This document shows positions 8,139 through 18,414 of a stretch of DNA of 64,000 bases, piece by piece (position 1 is the first letter of the stretch; the number at the start of each line of letters is the position of its first letter). The translations under genes were made by a program, and so were the position numbers. The stretch spans positions 1-64,000 of the forward strand of contig NZ_LWHG01000003.1 in assembly GCF_001625445.1 (NCBI RefSeq), written 5' to 3'. Source of the stretch: Haladaptatus sp. R4 (GTDB lineage Archaea; Halobacteriota; Halobacteria; Halobacteriales; Haladaptataceae). The notes beneath the pieces are model-generated. The model saw nothing but the letters and a program-made list of their open reading frames with translations, made no database searches and was not told the DNA's origin.

Positions 8139-9938
8139 CTACTCGACCGTGACGCTCTTTGCGAGGTTTCGCGGTTTGTCGATATCGCGGCCGAGGAGTC
8201 GTGCCGTGTGATACGCGAGTAGTTGATACTGGACGTTGACGAGTATCGGCGCGAGCGTCGGATTCGTCGTCGGGACGGACAGTATCTCGTCGGCGACCTC
8301 CTCGACGGACGATTGGCCATCGGTGACGACGACGAGTGGCGCATCGCGCGCCTTTACCTCCTCCGCGTTCGAGACGGTTTTCCGGGCGATTTCGTCGTCC
8401 CCGACGATCGAGACGAACACCGGCGTTTCCTCCGTCACCAGCGCGAGCGGACCGTGTTTGAGTTCACCCGCCGCGAACCCTTCCGCGTGTTCGTAGGTTA
8501 TCTCCTTCATCTTGAGCGCGCCTTCCAACGCGACGGGGTACTGCATCCCTCGCCCGATGAAGAAGTTGCCGGAACTGTCCACGAACCGACGCGCAACCGC
8601 CTCGGCGTTGCTCGTATCGAGTACTGTTTGTACTCGTTCGGGCAATTCGGTCAGCGCCGAAACGAGTCGTCGCGTTTCGTCGCGCGACGACTCGTCCGCC
8701 GATAGCTGAAGGACGAACAGTACGAGTGTAACGAGTTGGCTCGCGAACGTCTTGGTCGCAGCGACGCTGATTTCGGGCCCCGACCGGATGTACAGCGCAT
8801 CGTCGCATTCCCGTGTCGCGGTGCTCCCGATGACGTTCGTCAGCGCCAGCGTGTGCGCATCGCGTTCGTTGGCGACCCGAAGCGCCGAGAGGGTGTCCGC
8901 CGTCTCGCCGCTCTGGGTGACGCCGACGACGAGCGTTCCGTCCCGAATCGGTGGCGGGGACATCGCGTACTCGCTCGCCAGAAAGGTCTGTGCCGGAATC
9001 CCACGCTCGCACAACAGGTTCGCGCCGTAGAGCGCCGCGTGATAGCTGGTTCCACAGGCGACGAGGTGGACGGAATCCACGGATCGGTAATCGGCGGCAG
9101 CGTCTAGCGAGACGAACTCCCCGGCGAATCGGTCACGCAGACACTCGCGGAGCGCGCTCGACTGTTCGTAAATCTCTTTTATCATGTAGTGGTCGTGGTT
9201 ACCTTTGGCCATCGCTTCCGCGTCCCACTCGATCGTCGTCCCCGTCTTCGACTGTGGGGTTCCGCTTCTATCGACGATGGTGTATCCGTCCTCCGAGAGA
9301 TAGGCGAACTCTCCGTCGTGGAGATGAACGACGGTGTCGGTTCGCTCGACCAGCGCGGTCACGTCGCTCGCGATGTACACCCCGTCGCCGACGCCGAGGA
9401 CGAGCGACGAATCCTTCCGCGTCGCCATCACTTCGTCACACGACTCGAACACCGCTGCGATGGCGTAGCTCCCCTCCAGTTTTTCGACCGCGAGTCGAAA
9501 CGCCTCCTTCGGTGTCGCCCCTCTATCGAGATAGTTGCCGATGAGGTGCGGAATGACTTCAGTGTCAGTCTCGCTCTCGAATTCGTGGCCCAACCCGTGC
9601 AGTTCGTCGCGCAGGGAATGATTGTTTTCGATGATGCCGTTGTGGACGACCGCAACCCTGTTCTCACAGTCCGTATGCGGATGTGCGTTCTCGTCCGACG
9701 GCTTGCCGTGCGTGCTCCAGCGGGTATGGCCGATTCCAACGGTCCCACCGATGTTTTCTTCGTCTCGAACCGCTCCGACCAGTTCGTCCAGTTCCCCTTC
9801 ACGCTTGAGAACGTGAATCCGGGAGTTGCTGACGGCCACCCCTGCCGAATCGTAACCACGATATTCCAACTTCGCCAACCCGTTCAGCAGTGTCGGAACG
9901 AGATCCGTTCCGCCCGTACACCCGATGATACCACACAT
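8139..9938 (-). CDS. glmS: Glutamine--fructose-6-phosphate aminotransferase (isomerizing)
   Basis: 599 residues, full length. It begins MCGIIGCTGG, so Cys2 is the N-terminal amidotransferase nucleophile. GHTRWSTHG, the glutaminase loop, and NGIIENN follow. The C-terminal half has two SIS domains (VACGTSYHAAL, GVTQSGETADT, GRGMQYPVALEGALKMKEI, HAEGFAAGELKHGPLAL) and ends KSVTVE, the conserved GlmS C-terminus. It makes glucosamine-6-phosphate, the entry to UDP-GlcNAc and the amino sugars needed by the glycan genes that begin 8 kb further on. A 19-nt direct repeat lies just upstream. Confidence 0.97.
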   Translation of the reverse strand: MCGIIGCTGGTDLVPTLLNGLAKLEYRGYDSAGVAVSNSRIHVLKREGELDELVGAVRDEENIGGTVGIGHTRWSTHGKPSDENAHPHTDCENRVAVVHNGIIENNHSLRDELHGLGHEFESETDTEVIPHLIGNYLDRGATPKEAFRLAVEKLEGSYAIAAVFESCDEVMATRKDSSLVLGVGDGVYIASDVTALVERTDTVVHLHDGEFAYLSEDGYTIVDRSGTPQSKTGTTIEWDAEAMAKGNHDHYMIKEIYEQSSALRECLRDRFAGEFVSLDAAADYRSVDSVHLVACGTSYHAALYGANLLCERGIPAQTFLASEYAMSPPPIRDGTLVVGVTQSGETADTLSALRVANERDAHTLALTNVIGSTATRECDDALYIRSGPEISVAATKTFASQLVTLVLFVLQLSADESSRDETRRLVSALTELPERVQTVLDTSNAEAVARRFVDSSGNFFIGRGMQYPVALEGALKMKEITYEHAEGFAAGELKHGPLALVTEETPVFVSIVGDDEIARKTVSNAEEVKARDAPLVVVTDGQSSVEEVADEILSVPTTNPTLAPILVNVQYQLLAYHTARLLGRDIDKPRNLAKSVTVE

Positions 9939-9961
9939 GAGAAATTATTCTCCGGTGCTCC

Positions 9962-10007
9962 CGGAGCAGTTGGTCGCTCCAGAACTCTCGGAGCAGTTGG
10001 TCGTTCC
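9962..10007. repeat. Two 19-nt near-identical direct repeats upstream of glmS
   Basis: CGGAGCAGTTGGTCGCTCC (9962-9980) and the same with one change (9989-10007) are spaced 27 nt. Each unit can fold on itself (GGAGC...GCTCC), and TGCTCC-C-GGAGCA overlaps the first copy at 9957-9969. They lie 24-69 nt upstream of the glmS start on the minus strand, so they could be an operator pair or a 5'-UTR structure. Confidence 0.6.
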
Positions 10008-10602
10008 GCGTGCCGTTCTCTTGGTCCCCCACACGTTTTTGCTTCGTTTTCTACGCTCCCCATTTCGAGTACTGCCATGGGTTACGACCCCGCTTTCGAT
10101 CAATAGCGCTGACATAATTCTCACGCATCTGCTATGATACCACCTATATTTGTTATTTAGGATCTTACTGGGTGCTAATCCAGATTTTTTGCTAGTATTC
10201 CAAAAGAATCTCAGGTACTCCAACAACAACTAGTGACGATGACAGACACGCTATCGACGGATGAGTAAGCGGCCGGTTGGTGCTGTGAGTGCCCCTGTTG
10301 GATCAGGAAAAACTCACGGAATCGAAGTAGACCGCTCCTATCGACATTATTCGGTATCAAACTGATCCAGTTCGAACCGTTATCATGTCTTTGAAAATAA
10401 GTTACTGGATGGAAATCATCACTTACAACTAGTTTAAATGTCTCCATTTATGGTAGTGGTGTACTACTCTACTATTCCTATAAATCTATACTAACCCGAG
10501 AATATTCTACCAAGACAAGAGTCAGACCGGGACCGGACGGAGCGAATTCATCATCCGTTGACCCGTCACGACAGCCGATAGATTTGTAACGAACATCGTC
10601 GC
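10008..10602. other. Long AT-rich non-coding gap
   Basis: About 600 nt between glmS and the DUF4350 gene. The part from about 10130 to 10510 is clearly richer in A/T than the flanks. A 78-codon frame on the minus strand (10211-10447) has no recognisable similarity and atypical composition. I see no tRNA, no intact transposase and no convincing terminal repeats. It may be an old mobile-element scar or a long promoter region. Confidence 0.4.
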
Positions 10603-11783
10603 ATGCCCAGTGATGACCGGAGCGTTGCACTCGTTCGTGGGACGCGGGGGGAGCCACTGTGCCCGACCGGGGTAAAATCGAACAGCGTCGGCGAACCGAG
10701 GACGACGGTGACGCGGTCAGCGCCATTTCGTTCGCCGACCGTTCTCGTCCTCGCCCTGGCGACGCTCGTCCTCGTCACGATTGCCGTCGGCAGCGTCACA
10801 TCGACGACCGATTTCGGTGCGTACAATCCCACGTGGACGGTACCTCCACCCTCAGAGGGTGGATAACCGATGCGGGCGGCGGTCCGAATGTCGTGCTCGA
10901 TTCGGCGACGTACCGCACGCTCCCTGCGAACCGGACGGTGGTGTTCGTCGTCGCACCCCGTTCGTCGAAATCGAGCGCGTCCCTACGGAACTTCGTGCAT
11001 CGCGGCGGCACCGTCGTCGTGATGGACGACCGTACGAACACGAGCAACGCGCTCCTCGCGTCGCTCGGCGCGCGCGCTCGATTCGACGGAAACGTCCTCC
11101 GTGACGAACGCCACAACTACCACTCACCAGCCATGCCAATCGCAACCAACGTCTCGAACGGTCCGCTCACGCGGAACGTCCATCGACTGACCCTCAACTA
11201 CGGAACCGCCGTCAGACCGCACGGAGCGACCCCGCTCGTCTCCACCTCGGACTTCGCCTATCGGGATTCCAACGACAACGGTACGCTCGACTCGGACGAA
11301 AGCCTCGACAGCTATCCCGTGGTGACCGCCGAAAACGTCAGCAAGGGTCGCGTCGTCGTCGTCGGCGACCCGAGCGTGGCCATCAACTCGATGCTATCCC
11401 GTCCCGGAAACGAGCGGTTCGTTCGCGGCCTCATCGCCGCACACGACCGCGCCGTCTTCGATTACACGCACGTCGAGGGACCGCCGCCGTTCGCGCTCGC
11501 GCTCATCGTCGTCCGCCGCTCGCTCGCCGCCCAACTCGCGCTCGTCGGCGTGCTCGTGCTCGTGGCACTCGGAATCCGTCACCCTGAGACGGTTTCGCCC
11601 GCCGTTCGCCGACTGTCCGAACGATTCGGCGTGGACTCCGAGGAACCCACACATCCGACCCTCGACACCGACGAACTCGTCGTCGCCATCGAGAAACGGT
11701 ACCCCTCGTGGTCCCACGAACGCATCGAGCGCCTCGTCGCCGATATCCAAGCCGCGCGGGAGGGAGGTGACGCCGATGACTGA
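10603..11783 (+). CDS. DUF4350 domain membrane protein of the MoxR cluster (frameshift near 10835)
   Basis: An N-terminal TM helix (VLVLALATLVLVTIAVGSV) is followed by FGAYNPTW. After a frameshift near 10835, repaired by one G in ACGTGGACGG, it continues DGTSTLRGWITDAGG. A Rossmann-like DUF4350 domain with VVFVVAP and GGTVVVMDD comes next, then a second TM (AQLALVGVLVLVALGIR) and a cytoplasmic helical tail. This matches haloarchaeal DUF4350 proteins encoded beside MoxR. The true start is uncertain; the first ~35 residues look poor and the gene could start later. The stop overlaps the MoxR ATG by 8 nt, so the two are co-transcribed. Confidence 0.75.
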
Positions 11784-12788
11784 CGCCGAAGCCCTGTACG
11801 AGTCCATCCGGACTGAAATCGCCCGCGTGCTCATCGGCAAGGAAACCCTCGTGGAGCATCTCACGATTTCGCTGTTGACCGACGGACACGTCCTGCTCGA
11901 AGGTGTCCCCGGTATCGCAAAGACGACGGTCGCGAACCTCTTTGCAGGCGCGACGGCCTCTCGCACAACCGAATTCAGATGACTCCCGATCTGCTCCCGG
12001 CCGACATCACCGGGACACACGTCTACCGCGAGAACACCGGCGAGTTCACGCTTCAGGAGGGATCCATCTTCGCCAACCTCGTCGTCGCCGACGAGATCAA
12101 TCGCGCGACGCCGAAGACCCAAAGCGCCTTCCTCGAAGCGATGGAGGAGGACAACGTGAGCATCAACGGGGAGACGCTCTCGCTGCCCGACCCGTTCATG
12201 GTCATCGCCACGCAGAACCCAATCGACATGGAGGGGACCTATCAACTGCCGGAAGCCCAGCGCGACCGTTTCCAGCAGAAAATCGTGGTCGAACTCCCGT
12301 CCGGGGCCGAAGAGCGCGAACTGCTCGATAGGATCGACGTGAACCCGAACCTGGGTCCGGACGACGTCGAACAGGTCGTGACGACCGACGCCATCGACGA
12401 GGCGCGCCAGCAGGTCACGACGGTCCACGTCGCACCCGAGATAAAGGAGTACATCCAGCGACTGGTGGAGGCGGTTCGCGCCCACGAGGCGGTCGAATAC
12501 GGTGGCTCGCCCCGTGCCTCCATCGCGTTCCTTCAGACCGCGAAGGCGCGGGCGGCGATTCACGGTCGTTCCTACGTGGTTCCCGACGACGTGAAGTTCC
12601 ACCTCCGTCCGGTACTCGTCCACCGACTCGTGCTCGACGCCGATGCGGCGCTGAGCGACACGACCGTGGAGGACGTGCTCGTGGCCATCGAAACCGCGAC
12701 GAATCCACCCGGCAGTACGACGGACGAATTCGCGGCGACGGCCGACGGCGGTCACCGCGAGGACGAGGACAAAGACGACTTCGAGTGA
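11776..12788 (+). CDS. MoxR family AAA+ ATPase (frameshift near 11955)
   Basis: About 337 residues. Walker A reads GVPGIAKTTVA and Walker B VVADEINRA. Sensor-1/IATQNPIDMEGTY and the lid with GGSPRASIAFLQTAKARA are classic for MoxR. The frame breaks near 11955; restoring a G in GACGGCCTC gives ATGLSHNRIQMTPDLLPADITG, the expected family text. MoxR ATPases act as chaperones, usually with DUF58/von Willebrand-type partners. A DUF58 gene lies 1.3 kb away on the other strand and DUF4129 beyond it, so all known partner types are within 8 kb. The gene is translationally coupled to DUF4350. Confidence 0.93.
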
Positions 12789-12789
12789 C

Positions 12790-13658
12790 CTATTCGCCCC
12801 ACCGATAGTCGATGACCGCGGTCGGCGCGGTCGGACGGTTCGATGCTCTCGACGCGAACCGGTTCGTCCATCGCGGCCGCCAGTCCGACCGCGAACACGG
12901 AGACGACCGGATGGTCGAATCGGTCGAGGGAACCGTACGCGTAGTCCGACACGCCGACGGTCAGGCGATTTTCGTCGGCGACGACCGTGGCCGATGCCGC
13001 TTCCACGACGTCGAGGGCTTCGGCCGCGTCCGACAGACTCCCGGCGAGGTCCTCCGGCGTCTCGCCGAACCCGTCGGGCATCGATTCCCGAACCGAATCG
13101 AGGAGCGACATCCCCGTCGGGGAGAGCGCGACGCCGTGGCCGTCCGTCCCGTTCGAAATCACGAGGAGCGAGGAGGAATCCGGGAGCGACGGGCCGTCAT
13201 CGTTCGCCGTGACGAACAACACGACCGATGGCGTTCCCGAGGCGTCCGTCGGAACGTACCGGCTGGATTTCATACCGAGTTCGGACGCGAGCGCCGATTC
13301 GTTTTCGGCCAACGCGTCGTAGACGGCTTCGCTGGCGCTCACGGGGAGCACTCGCGTCGGCTCCAGCGAGTAGACCAGCGTCGCGGTAAACAGCCCCGTT
13401 GCGCCGAGCACGAGTAGGACCGTCCGCACTGACGGCAGGAGTGCCGCGCCACCGAGGGCGACGAGACCGACGGCGGCGAGACCGAGCGCCGCGTTTCGGT
13501 TTCTGACGTGGCGGACGCGTGCGTACTCGTGACGCAGGTTTTCGTTCTCCTCGCGGAGGATTTCTACTTCGGCTTTCAGTCGAAACCGGTCGTCCGTTTC
13601 GGACGAAGGGTCGGACTCCTTCGGTTCGGATTCCGTGCGTCGTGACGTCTCGCTCATC
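12790..13658 (-). CDS. Coiled-coil, two-helix membrane protein of the MoxR/DUF58 cluster (frameshift near 12817)
   Basis: About 290 residues. The charged N-terminus leads into a coiled coil (LKAEVEILREENENLRHEYA), then two TM helices (ALGLAAVGLVALGGAALLP and TVLLVLGATGLFTATLVYS), then a soluble domain with SASEAVYDALAENE and a VVLFVTANDD strand. Near 12817 a one-base indel hides the natural end ADAVIDYRWGE at 12790. Its start overlaps the stop of the next gene upstream by 5 nt, so it is the last gene of a DUF58 operon. Proteins of this type are widespread beside haloarchaeal DUF58/MoxR, but I cannot assign a role. Confidence 0.72.
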
Positions 13659-14099
13659 GGAACGCACCTCCGACGACACCACGCCCGTACTGGGTTGCGA
13701 TCATCGCTATCGCGCCCGTCACGAACACGAGCACTGCGACGACCACGAGCATCCCGAATTCGAGCAGTCCGAGCCACGTCAAGGCGAGACAGCACGCCAC
13801 GAGCGACACGACCGCCAGTCGTTCCCGACTCCTCGACGCCTGTATCGACGGCGACAGCAGAACGACCGCCAATCCGAACTCGGCGACGAGAGCCGTCCAC
13901 CCGAGCGCGTGTGGCGGAAAGAGGGCGACGACGGCGGCCTGTCCGCGTCGAACGCGTACACTGCGGGGAGGAATGCCCAGAGAGCGAACAGCGTGAGACC
14001 GGCGAGCAATCCGAGTCCCCGCTGGGCGAACACCAGCGCACCCGCCGTCACGACGACACCGACGCCGCCCAACGGCGTTCTGACCGTGGATTCGAGCAT
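13654..14099 (-). CDS. Multi-pass membrane protein of the MoxR/DUF58 cluster (frameshift near 13939)
   Basis: About 148 residues with five or so hydrophobic helices. Start MLESTVRTPLGGVGVVVTAG. The frame breaks near 13939; one extra G gives ...FDADRAAVVALFPPHALGWT, and the protein then runs to ...QYGRGVVGGAFR. The start overlaps the DUF58 stop (ATGA-type) and the end overlaps the next gene's start, so translation is coupled across three genes. No enzymatic motif. Confidence 0.7.
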
Positions 14100-15539
14100 C
14101 AGACGCGCACCTCCCGTTCGGAGGAGAGGACGGTTTCGATACGGTCCCCCGGACCGACCTCGAACGCCGAAACGCGCGGATATGCCCCTATCTTCCGCCG
14201 GAATCGCTCGAACGAGACGTACTTCCCGTACGTCTCGTCTATCTCCGCGAGCCCTTTCGGATCGAACAACGCGTGCGGCGCGAGAAATGCCCGTGTTCCG
14301 GCGGTGTGGCCGCTCGCGTAACGAACGCAGTTTTCCACCTCGGACCGATGGGCGTCCGACGTGAGCAGGGCGACGTGAACGTTTTCCGTATGGCGGTCGA
14401 GTCGAGTTCGAACCGCGGCGTCCAGCGGGTCGGCCGCTGCCACACTTGCGGTCGCCCCCGCGCTCGCCGGATTCGAGAGGAACGGCCGGATTCGCGCCGC
14501 GAACCGTGAATCGTCCGTTTGGAGGTTCGCGCGCCGGTTTCGCCTCGCCGATGAGACGAATCCGGCGTTCGGGTGGGTGAATTCGCCGTTTTCCTCCACC
14601 GACAGCGAATACAGCGTCTCACGGATCGAAGCGTAGTGTGTCGGCGTCGAGCGGAACGGGTGCCGGACGGTCACGCCGTCGCGCCCGACAGCGTACAGCG
14701 CCATCGCGTCGGAGCGCTCGCTGGCTTCCGAGACGAGCGTGAGCGCCACTTCACGGAGGTACGCGAACTGGGTCTCCCCCTCCCGTCCGTTTCCGACCGA
14801 CGGGCGACAGTCGATGAAGACCGCGAGTCGGCGGTCGGCGGTCGTTCTCGTACTCGCGGACGTGCGGGTAGTCGAACCGCGCCGTCGCGTTCCAATCGAC
14901 GCGGCGGAGGCTGTCGCCGGTCGTGTACTCGCGAATCTCGACCGTCGGCAGTCCGCTGGTGTTTCGTTTCGCGAACTGACTGCCGTACCGCGTCTGTGCT
15001 CGCTGTCCGCCTCGCCCGACGTGAACGTCGTCCGGGGTTCGCTGGGTGACGGTAACGCTCGGTTCGTCGCCGTTCTCACAGCGGGCGGTGAACAACCCGA
15101 GTCGGTCGTCGATGGTGAGTTTCGGCTTCTCGAACGCGACGGATCCGGCCGTCGGGAACTCGACGGAGTACGTCGTTTTTCCGCTGTTCTCGTCCGCATC
15201 GAGGACGACGGTTCGATTCGCCGCCGTCGTTCCACGCCCCGAGAGCGGCGGCCGTGATTCGACCGTCAGGTCGAGCGTCGAGGAATGCGGCCGCTCGACG
15301 GCCAGCGTTACCGTCAGCGCGCTTCCCGTGGGGAGTCGAGCGCGCGATATCGACTGTGAGACGGACGTTTCCGTCACGACTCGCCGGAGTTCCGAGGTGA
15401 ACGTGGCGTACTGATACAGCAACCAGCACGCGACGCCGACCGTCCCGAAGACGAGCGCCGGTCGGTCGAGAAGTATCGCCAACGCCGAAAAGGAGAGTCC
15501 GAAGGTGACGACGGCCCAGTGACGACGAGTCGCATGCAT
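14099..15539 (-). CDS. DUF58 domain protein (frameshift near 14840)
   Basis: About 480 residues. Two TM helices at the N-terminus (VVTFGLSFSALAILL and ALVFGTVGVACWLLYQY) and a beta-rich middle region. The DUF58 signature REYTTGDSLRRVDWNATAR is present, followed by a von Willebrand-like segment with LAVFIDCRPS, where a MIDAS-type Asp is expected. The frame shifts near 14840 inside a GGCGGTCGGCGGTCG repeat-like run. DUF58 proteins are partners of MoxR ATPases and are linked to cell-envelope stress and assembly in bacteria. It is first of three overlapping genes. Confidence 0.88.
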
Positions 15540-15876
15540 CGGTGGGAAAAGCCGACGATGGCAGTTAACAGGAAGGGATCGTTTCGGCGGTAATCCCCCG
15601 TTTCGATCGGGTGGTGGTAGCCTGCCCCGCTTCCGGCGGGAATCGCCAGTTGACGGCTTCGTCCGACTGACCCCGCGACGGGATAGTTCGACCGTACTTC
15701 GCTCAACGGTCGGTCGGTTTTAACTCCCGATCCGGCTTACTCCGCGTCCAGTGTAGCGGTCGGATGGCTCGGTCCCCGCCGTCGAACCGTCGCCGCTGGT
15801 TGGCCGAATTGCCGCCGTTCGTTGGCCGAGCCGTCGCGGTAATTGGCCGCTGCCGCCGCAAACCGCTCGATATTCC
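15540..15876. other. Divergent intergenic region between DUF58 and DUF4129 operons
   Basis: About 337 nt, GC-rich and without a supported gene. It must hold both promoters. I see no strong TATA box or long repeat in it. Confidence 0.4.
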
Positions 15877-18061
15877 ATGACCAGTTCGAGAAACACGCTG
15901 TTCGTCGTGCTAGTCGCCACACTCCTCGTGGCGTCGGCCGTGGTCGGCACGGGACCGACCACGGCCCAGTCCGAACAGCGCGGCGGTTCTACCGTTTCCG
16001 CCGCGAACAGTTCGAATGCGAACGCGAACTCGACGAACGTCACCGTTCCGCGCCACGAAAACCCGAAGCGGGTTCGACAGAAGGGGAACTCCGAGGCGGT
16101 AAAACGGTGGCTCAGAGCGCGTCTGGCGCGGCGATTGGGCGGGAGCATGGTTCGGGTCAAGCGGGGGCAGTACGAGAAGGCACGCGGCATCGTCGGCGAC
16201 CGGTTCTCGAAGCAACTCGGACAGTATGTCGAGGTTCAGCAATCGACGCGCTCGAACGGGAGCGAAAACGATACCGACCAGTTCCGGCGCGGGGCGAAGA
16301 GCCAACGCGAATTCATCGGCGCGGTTCGGGAGTATCGGAAGACCTACCGTCAGTATCGGAAAGCACGAAAGAACGGCAACACCAAGCGTGCGCGACAGCG
16401 CGCGCGCAAACTCAATCAGTTGGCCGAACGGACGAATCAGTCCAGCGTGTCGCTGAAATCGACGTATCGGAACGTCTCGCGGACGACACCGGTCGATCTG
16501 AATCGGTCGTCGCGGCAGGTGACGGCTATCTCCCGTAACGTCAGTCGGACACAGGAACACGTCGAGGAGACGGTGTTCGAGCGGACGAAACTGGACGTCC
16601 ACGCGGCATCGAAGACGGTCTCGTTTCTCGACCCGATGACGCTGACCGGCGTGCTGACGACCGAAAACGGGAGTGCCGTCTCGAACCGGAACGTCACGCT
16701 CGACGTCGGAAACCGAACGATCCACACCCGAACGAACGACGCCGGACGGTTCCGCGCAACGTATCGTCCGACGATGATTCCGCTCGACACGACGAAGATT
16801 CCGGTCGAGTACCGACCGTTGAACCAGTCCTCGTATCTCGGCGCGACCGACACCGTGAACGCCGAGATACGGCAGGTCGATTCGCGGGTACGACTGCGAC
16901 GCATCCCGAATCGGACGGGATTCGGACAGTCGGTGACCGTCTCGGGCGTCGTCGGTGCGGGCGACAGGACGGCGGGGAACGTCCCGGTCGTCGTCAGTAT
17001 CGGCAACCGGCGAATCGGCACCGCCACCACGGGACCCGGCGGGAGATTCAAATTCCAGACACGGCTTCCGTCGGCGGTTCCGTCCGGGAAACAGCGACTC
17101 CAGGCGACGGTCGCGCTCTCACATCGGGCGCTGTCGAGTTCGAACGCGTCCCGGAGCGTGTTCGTCGAGCGGACGAACACGTCGCTGTCGGTTCACGCGA
17201 CGCGAAACGGCAGTCGCGTCGCGGTTCACGGCCGACTGCATGCCAACAACAGCACGGCGGGGAAGGGTCGCGTGGTTGCGCTCCGGGTGAACGGCAACCG
17301 CGTCGCGCACACGAAGACGAAACCGAACGGCAGTTACGAGACGACGATGCGTCTCCCGTCGTCGGTGAAACGAGACGACGACGCCACCGTCGTCGCGGTG
17401 TTCAACGCGAACGCGTCGAACCTCGACGGGGCACGGGCGAGTGCCCGAATCGAAGGAACGTCGAGTTCGGCCGGGTTGCTCGACTGGGTCTCACTGCCGT
17501 GGGTGGGAGCGGCGCTGCTGACGCTCGTCCTCCTGTTCGGAACCGTTCTGGTCCGGGAGCGATGGATGGGCGACGGTGGCAGAGACGATGACGGAGGAAT
17601 CGGTTCCCGAAGCGGAGGACCGGGACGGGACGGACGAGGCGGACGTGGGTGACGAGACGGATACGGATGACGAACGAACCGTACAGGACGAACTCGACGC
17701 CGCACGGTCGCGCCTCGCGTCCGGCGAACACGAACCGGCGGTCGAGATGGGGTACGCAACGGTTCGGACGTCCCTCCTTCGTCGGTACGACCTCGACCCG
17801 TCGGCGACGCCGCGCGAGTTCCGACGGGAGGCGAGGGCGACCGTTTCCGACCGCGAATATCGAGTACTGGACGACCTGACTGCGTACTACGAGCGTGTCG
17901 TCTTCGCCTCGGAAACGGCTTCGGCGAACTCCGTTTCGGGGCTGCTCGACGACGTTGGCGATGTCGTTCCGCGCGAGCACGACGAGGATACCGACGATGA
18001 CGAAACGGATACCGACGATGACGAAGGGGGGACGCAGAACGATGGACGAACAGGGGACTGA
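15877..18061 (+). CDS. DUF4129-type membrane protein with extracellular Ig-like repeats (probable frameshift near 17575)
   Basis: Signal peptide (LFVVLVATLLVASAVVGTG), then a basic helical region and several Ig/CarboxypepD-like repeats (LTGVLTTENGSAV, VTVSGVVGAGDRTAG, VAVHGRLHANNSTAG), each with Asn-x-Ser/Thr sequons. A single TM follows (LPWVGAALLTLVLLFGTVLV). The frame that opens near 17576 holds an acidic linker and a DUF4129-like helical domain (AARSRLASGEHEPAVEMGY ... TPREFRREARATV). I treat both as one gene because DUF4129 proteins normally have this domain just after the TM. The alternative is two overlapping genes. The acidic tail carries an 18-nt tandem repeat. It is the fourth component of the MoxR module. 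Confidence 0.75.
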
Positions 18062-18258
18062 CGGTTCGACGAACTACGACCGGTATCGGCCCCGTACCTA
18101 GCACGGTCGCAAGGACGCCCCGGTCGAGTATACCTCGATTGCGTGACGATCGATATCGAGAAACGAATTTCTGCGCTTCGTACTGTTCCATTTCGACGTT
18201 TCCGGATCCATTACGCCCGAAATGTTGAAGTCAAAAGGAATAGTGGACTGACATTCTG

Positions 18259-18414
18259 ATGAGAGACTCGAACGATTACGTTGACCATCTCAGTGACATC
18301 GGGGACGGCATCGGGTGTACCGAGATCTGGGAGCATCTGAGTGACCGCCGGGCGGAGGCGGACGCGGAAGCAAACGAAGAGACGGACGAGACCGAGAAGG
18401 GAGTCGAGCGATGA
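18259..18414 (+). CDS. Small acidic protein translationally coupled to the UDP-sulfoquinovose synthase-like gene
   Basis: 51 residues, too short for most gene callers. It starts MRDSNDYVDHLSDIGDGIGC, continues TEIWEHLSDRR and ends in an acidic, disordered tail. Its TGA overlaps the next ATG (ATGA at 18411-18414). Composition, start context and coupling to a conserved gene suggest that it is real. I do not recognise a family. A TATA-like A/T stretch (about 18230-18243) precedes it. Confidence 0.65.
   Translation: MRDSNDYVDHLSDIGDGIGCTEIWEHLSDRRAEADAEANEETDETEKGVER

Noticed and set aside
10211-10447. 78-codon frame on the minus strand in the AT-rich gap
   Set aside because: No promoter, no recognisable motif and unlikely amino-acid makeup; could be a scar of something older but I cannot support a gene.
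11394-12755. Open frame of 453 codons antisense to MoxR
   Set aside because: MoxR motifs on the plus strand are unambiguous; this frame is a shadow.
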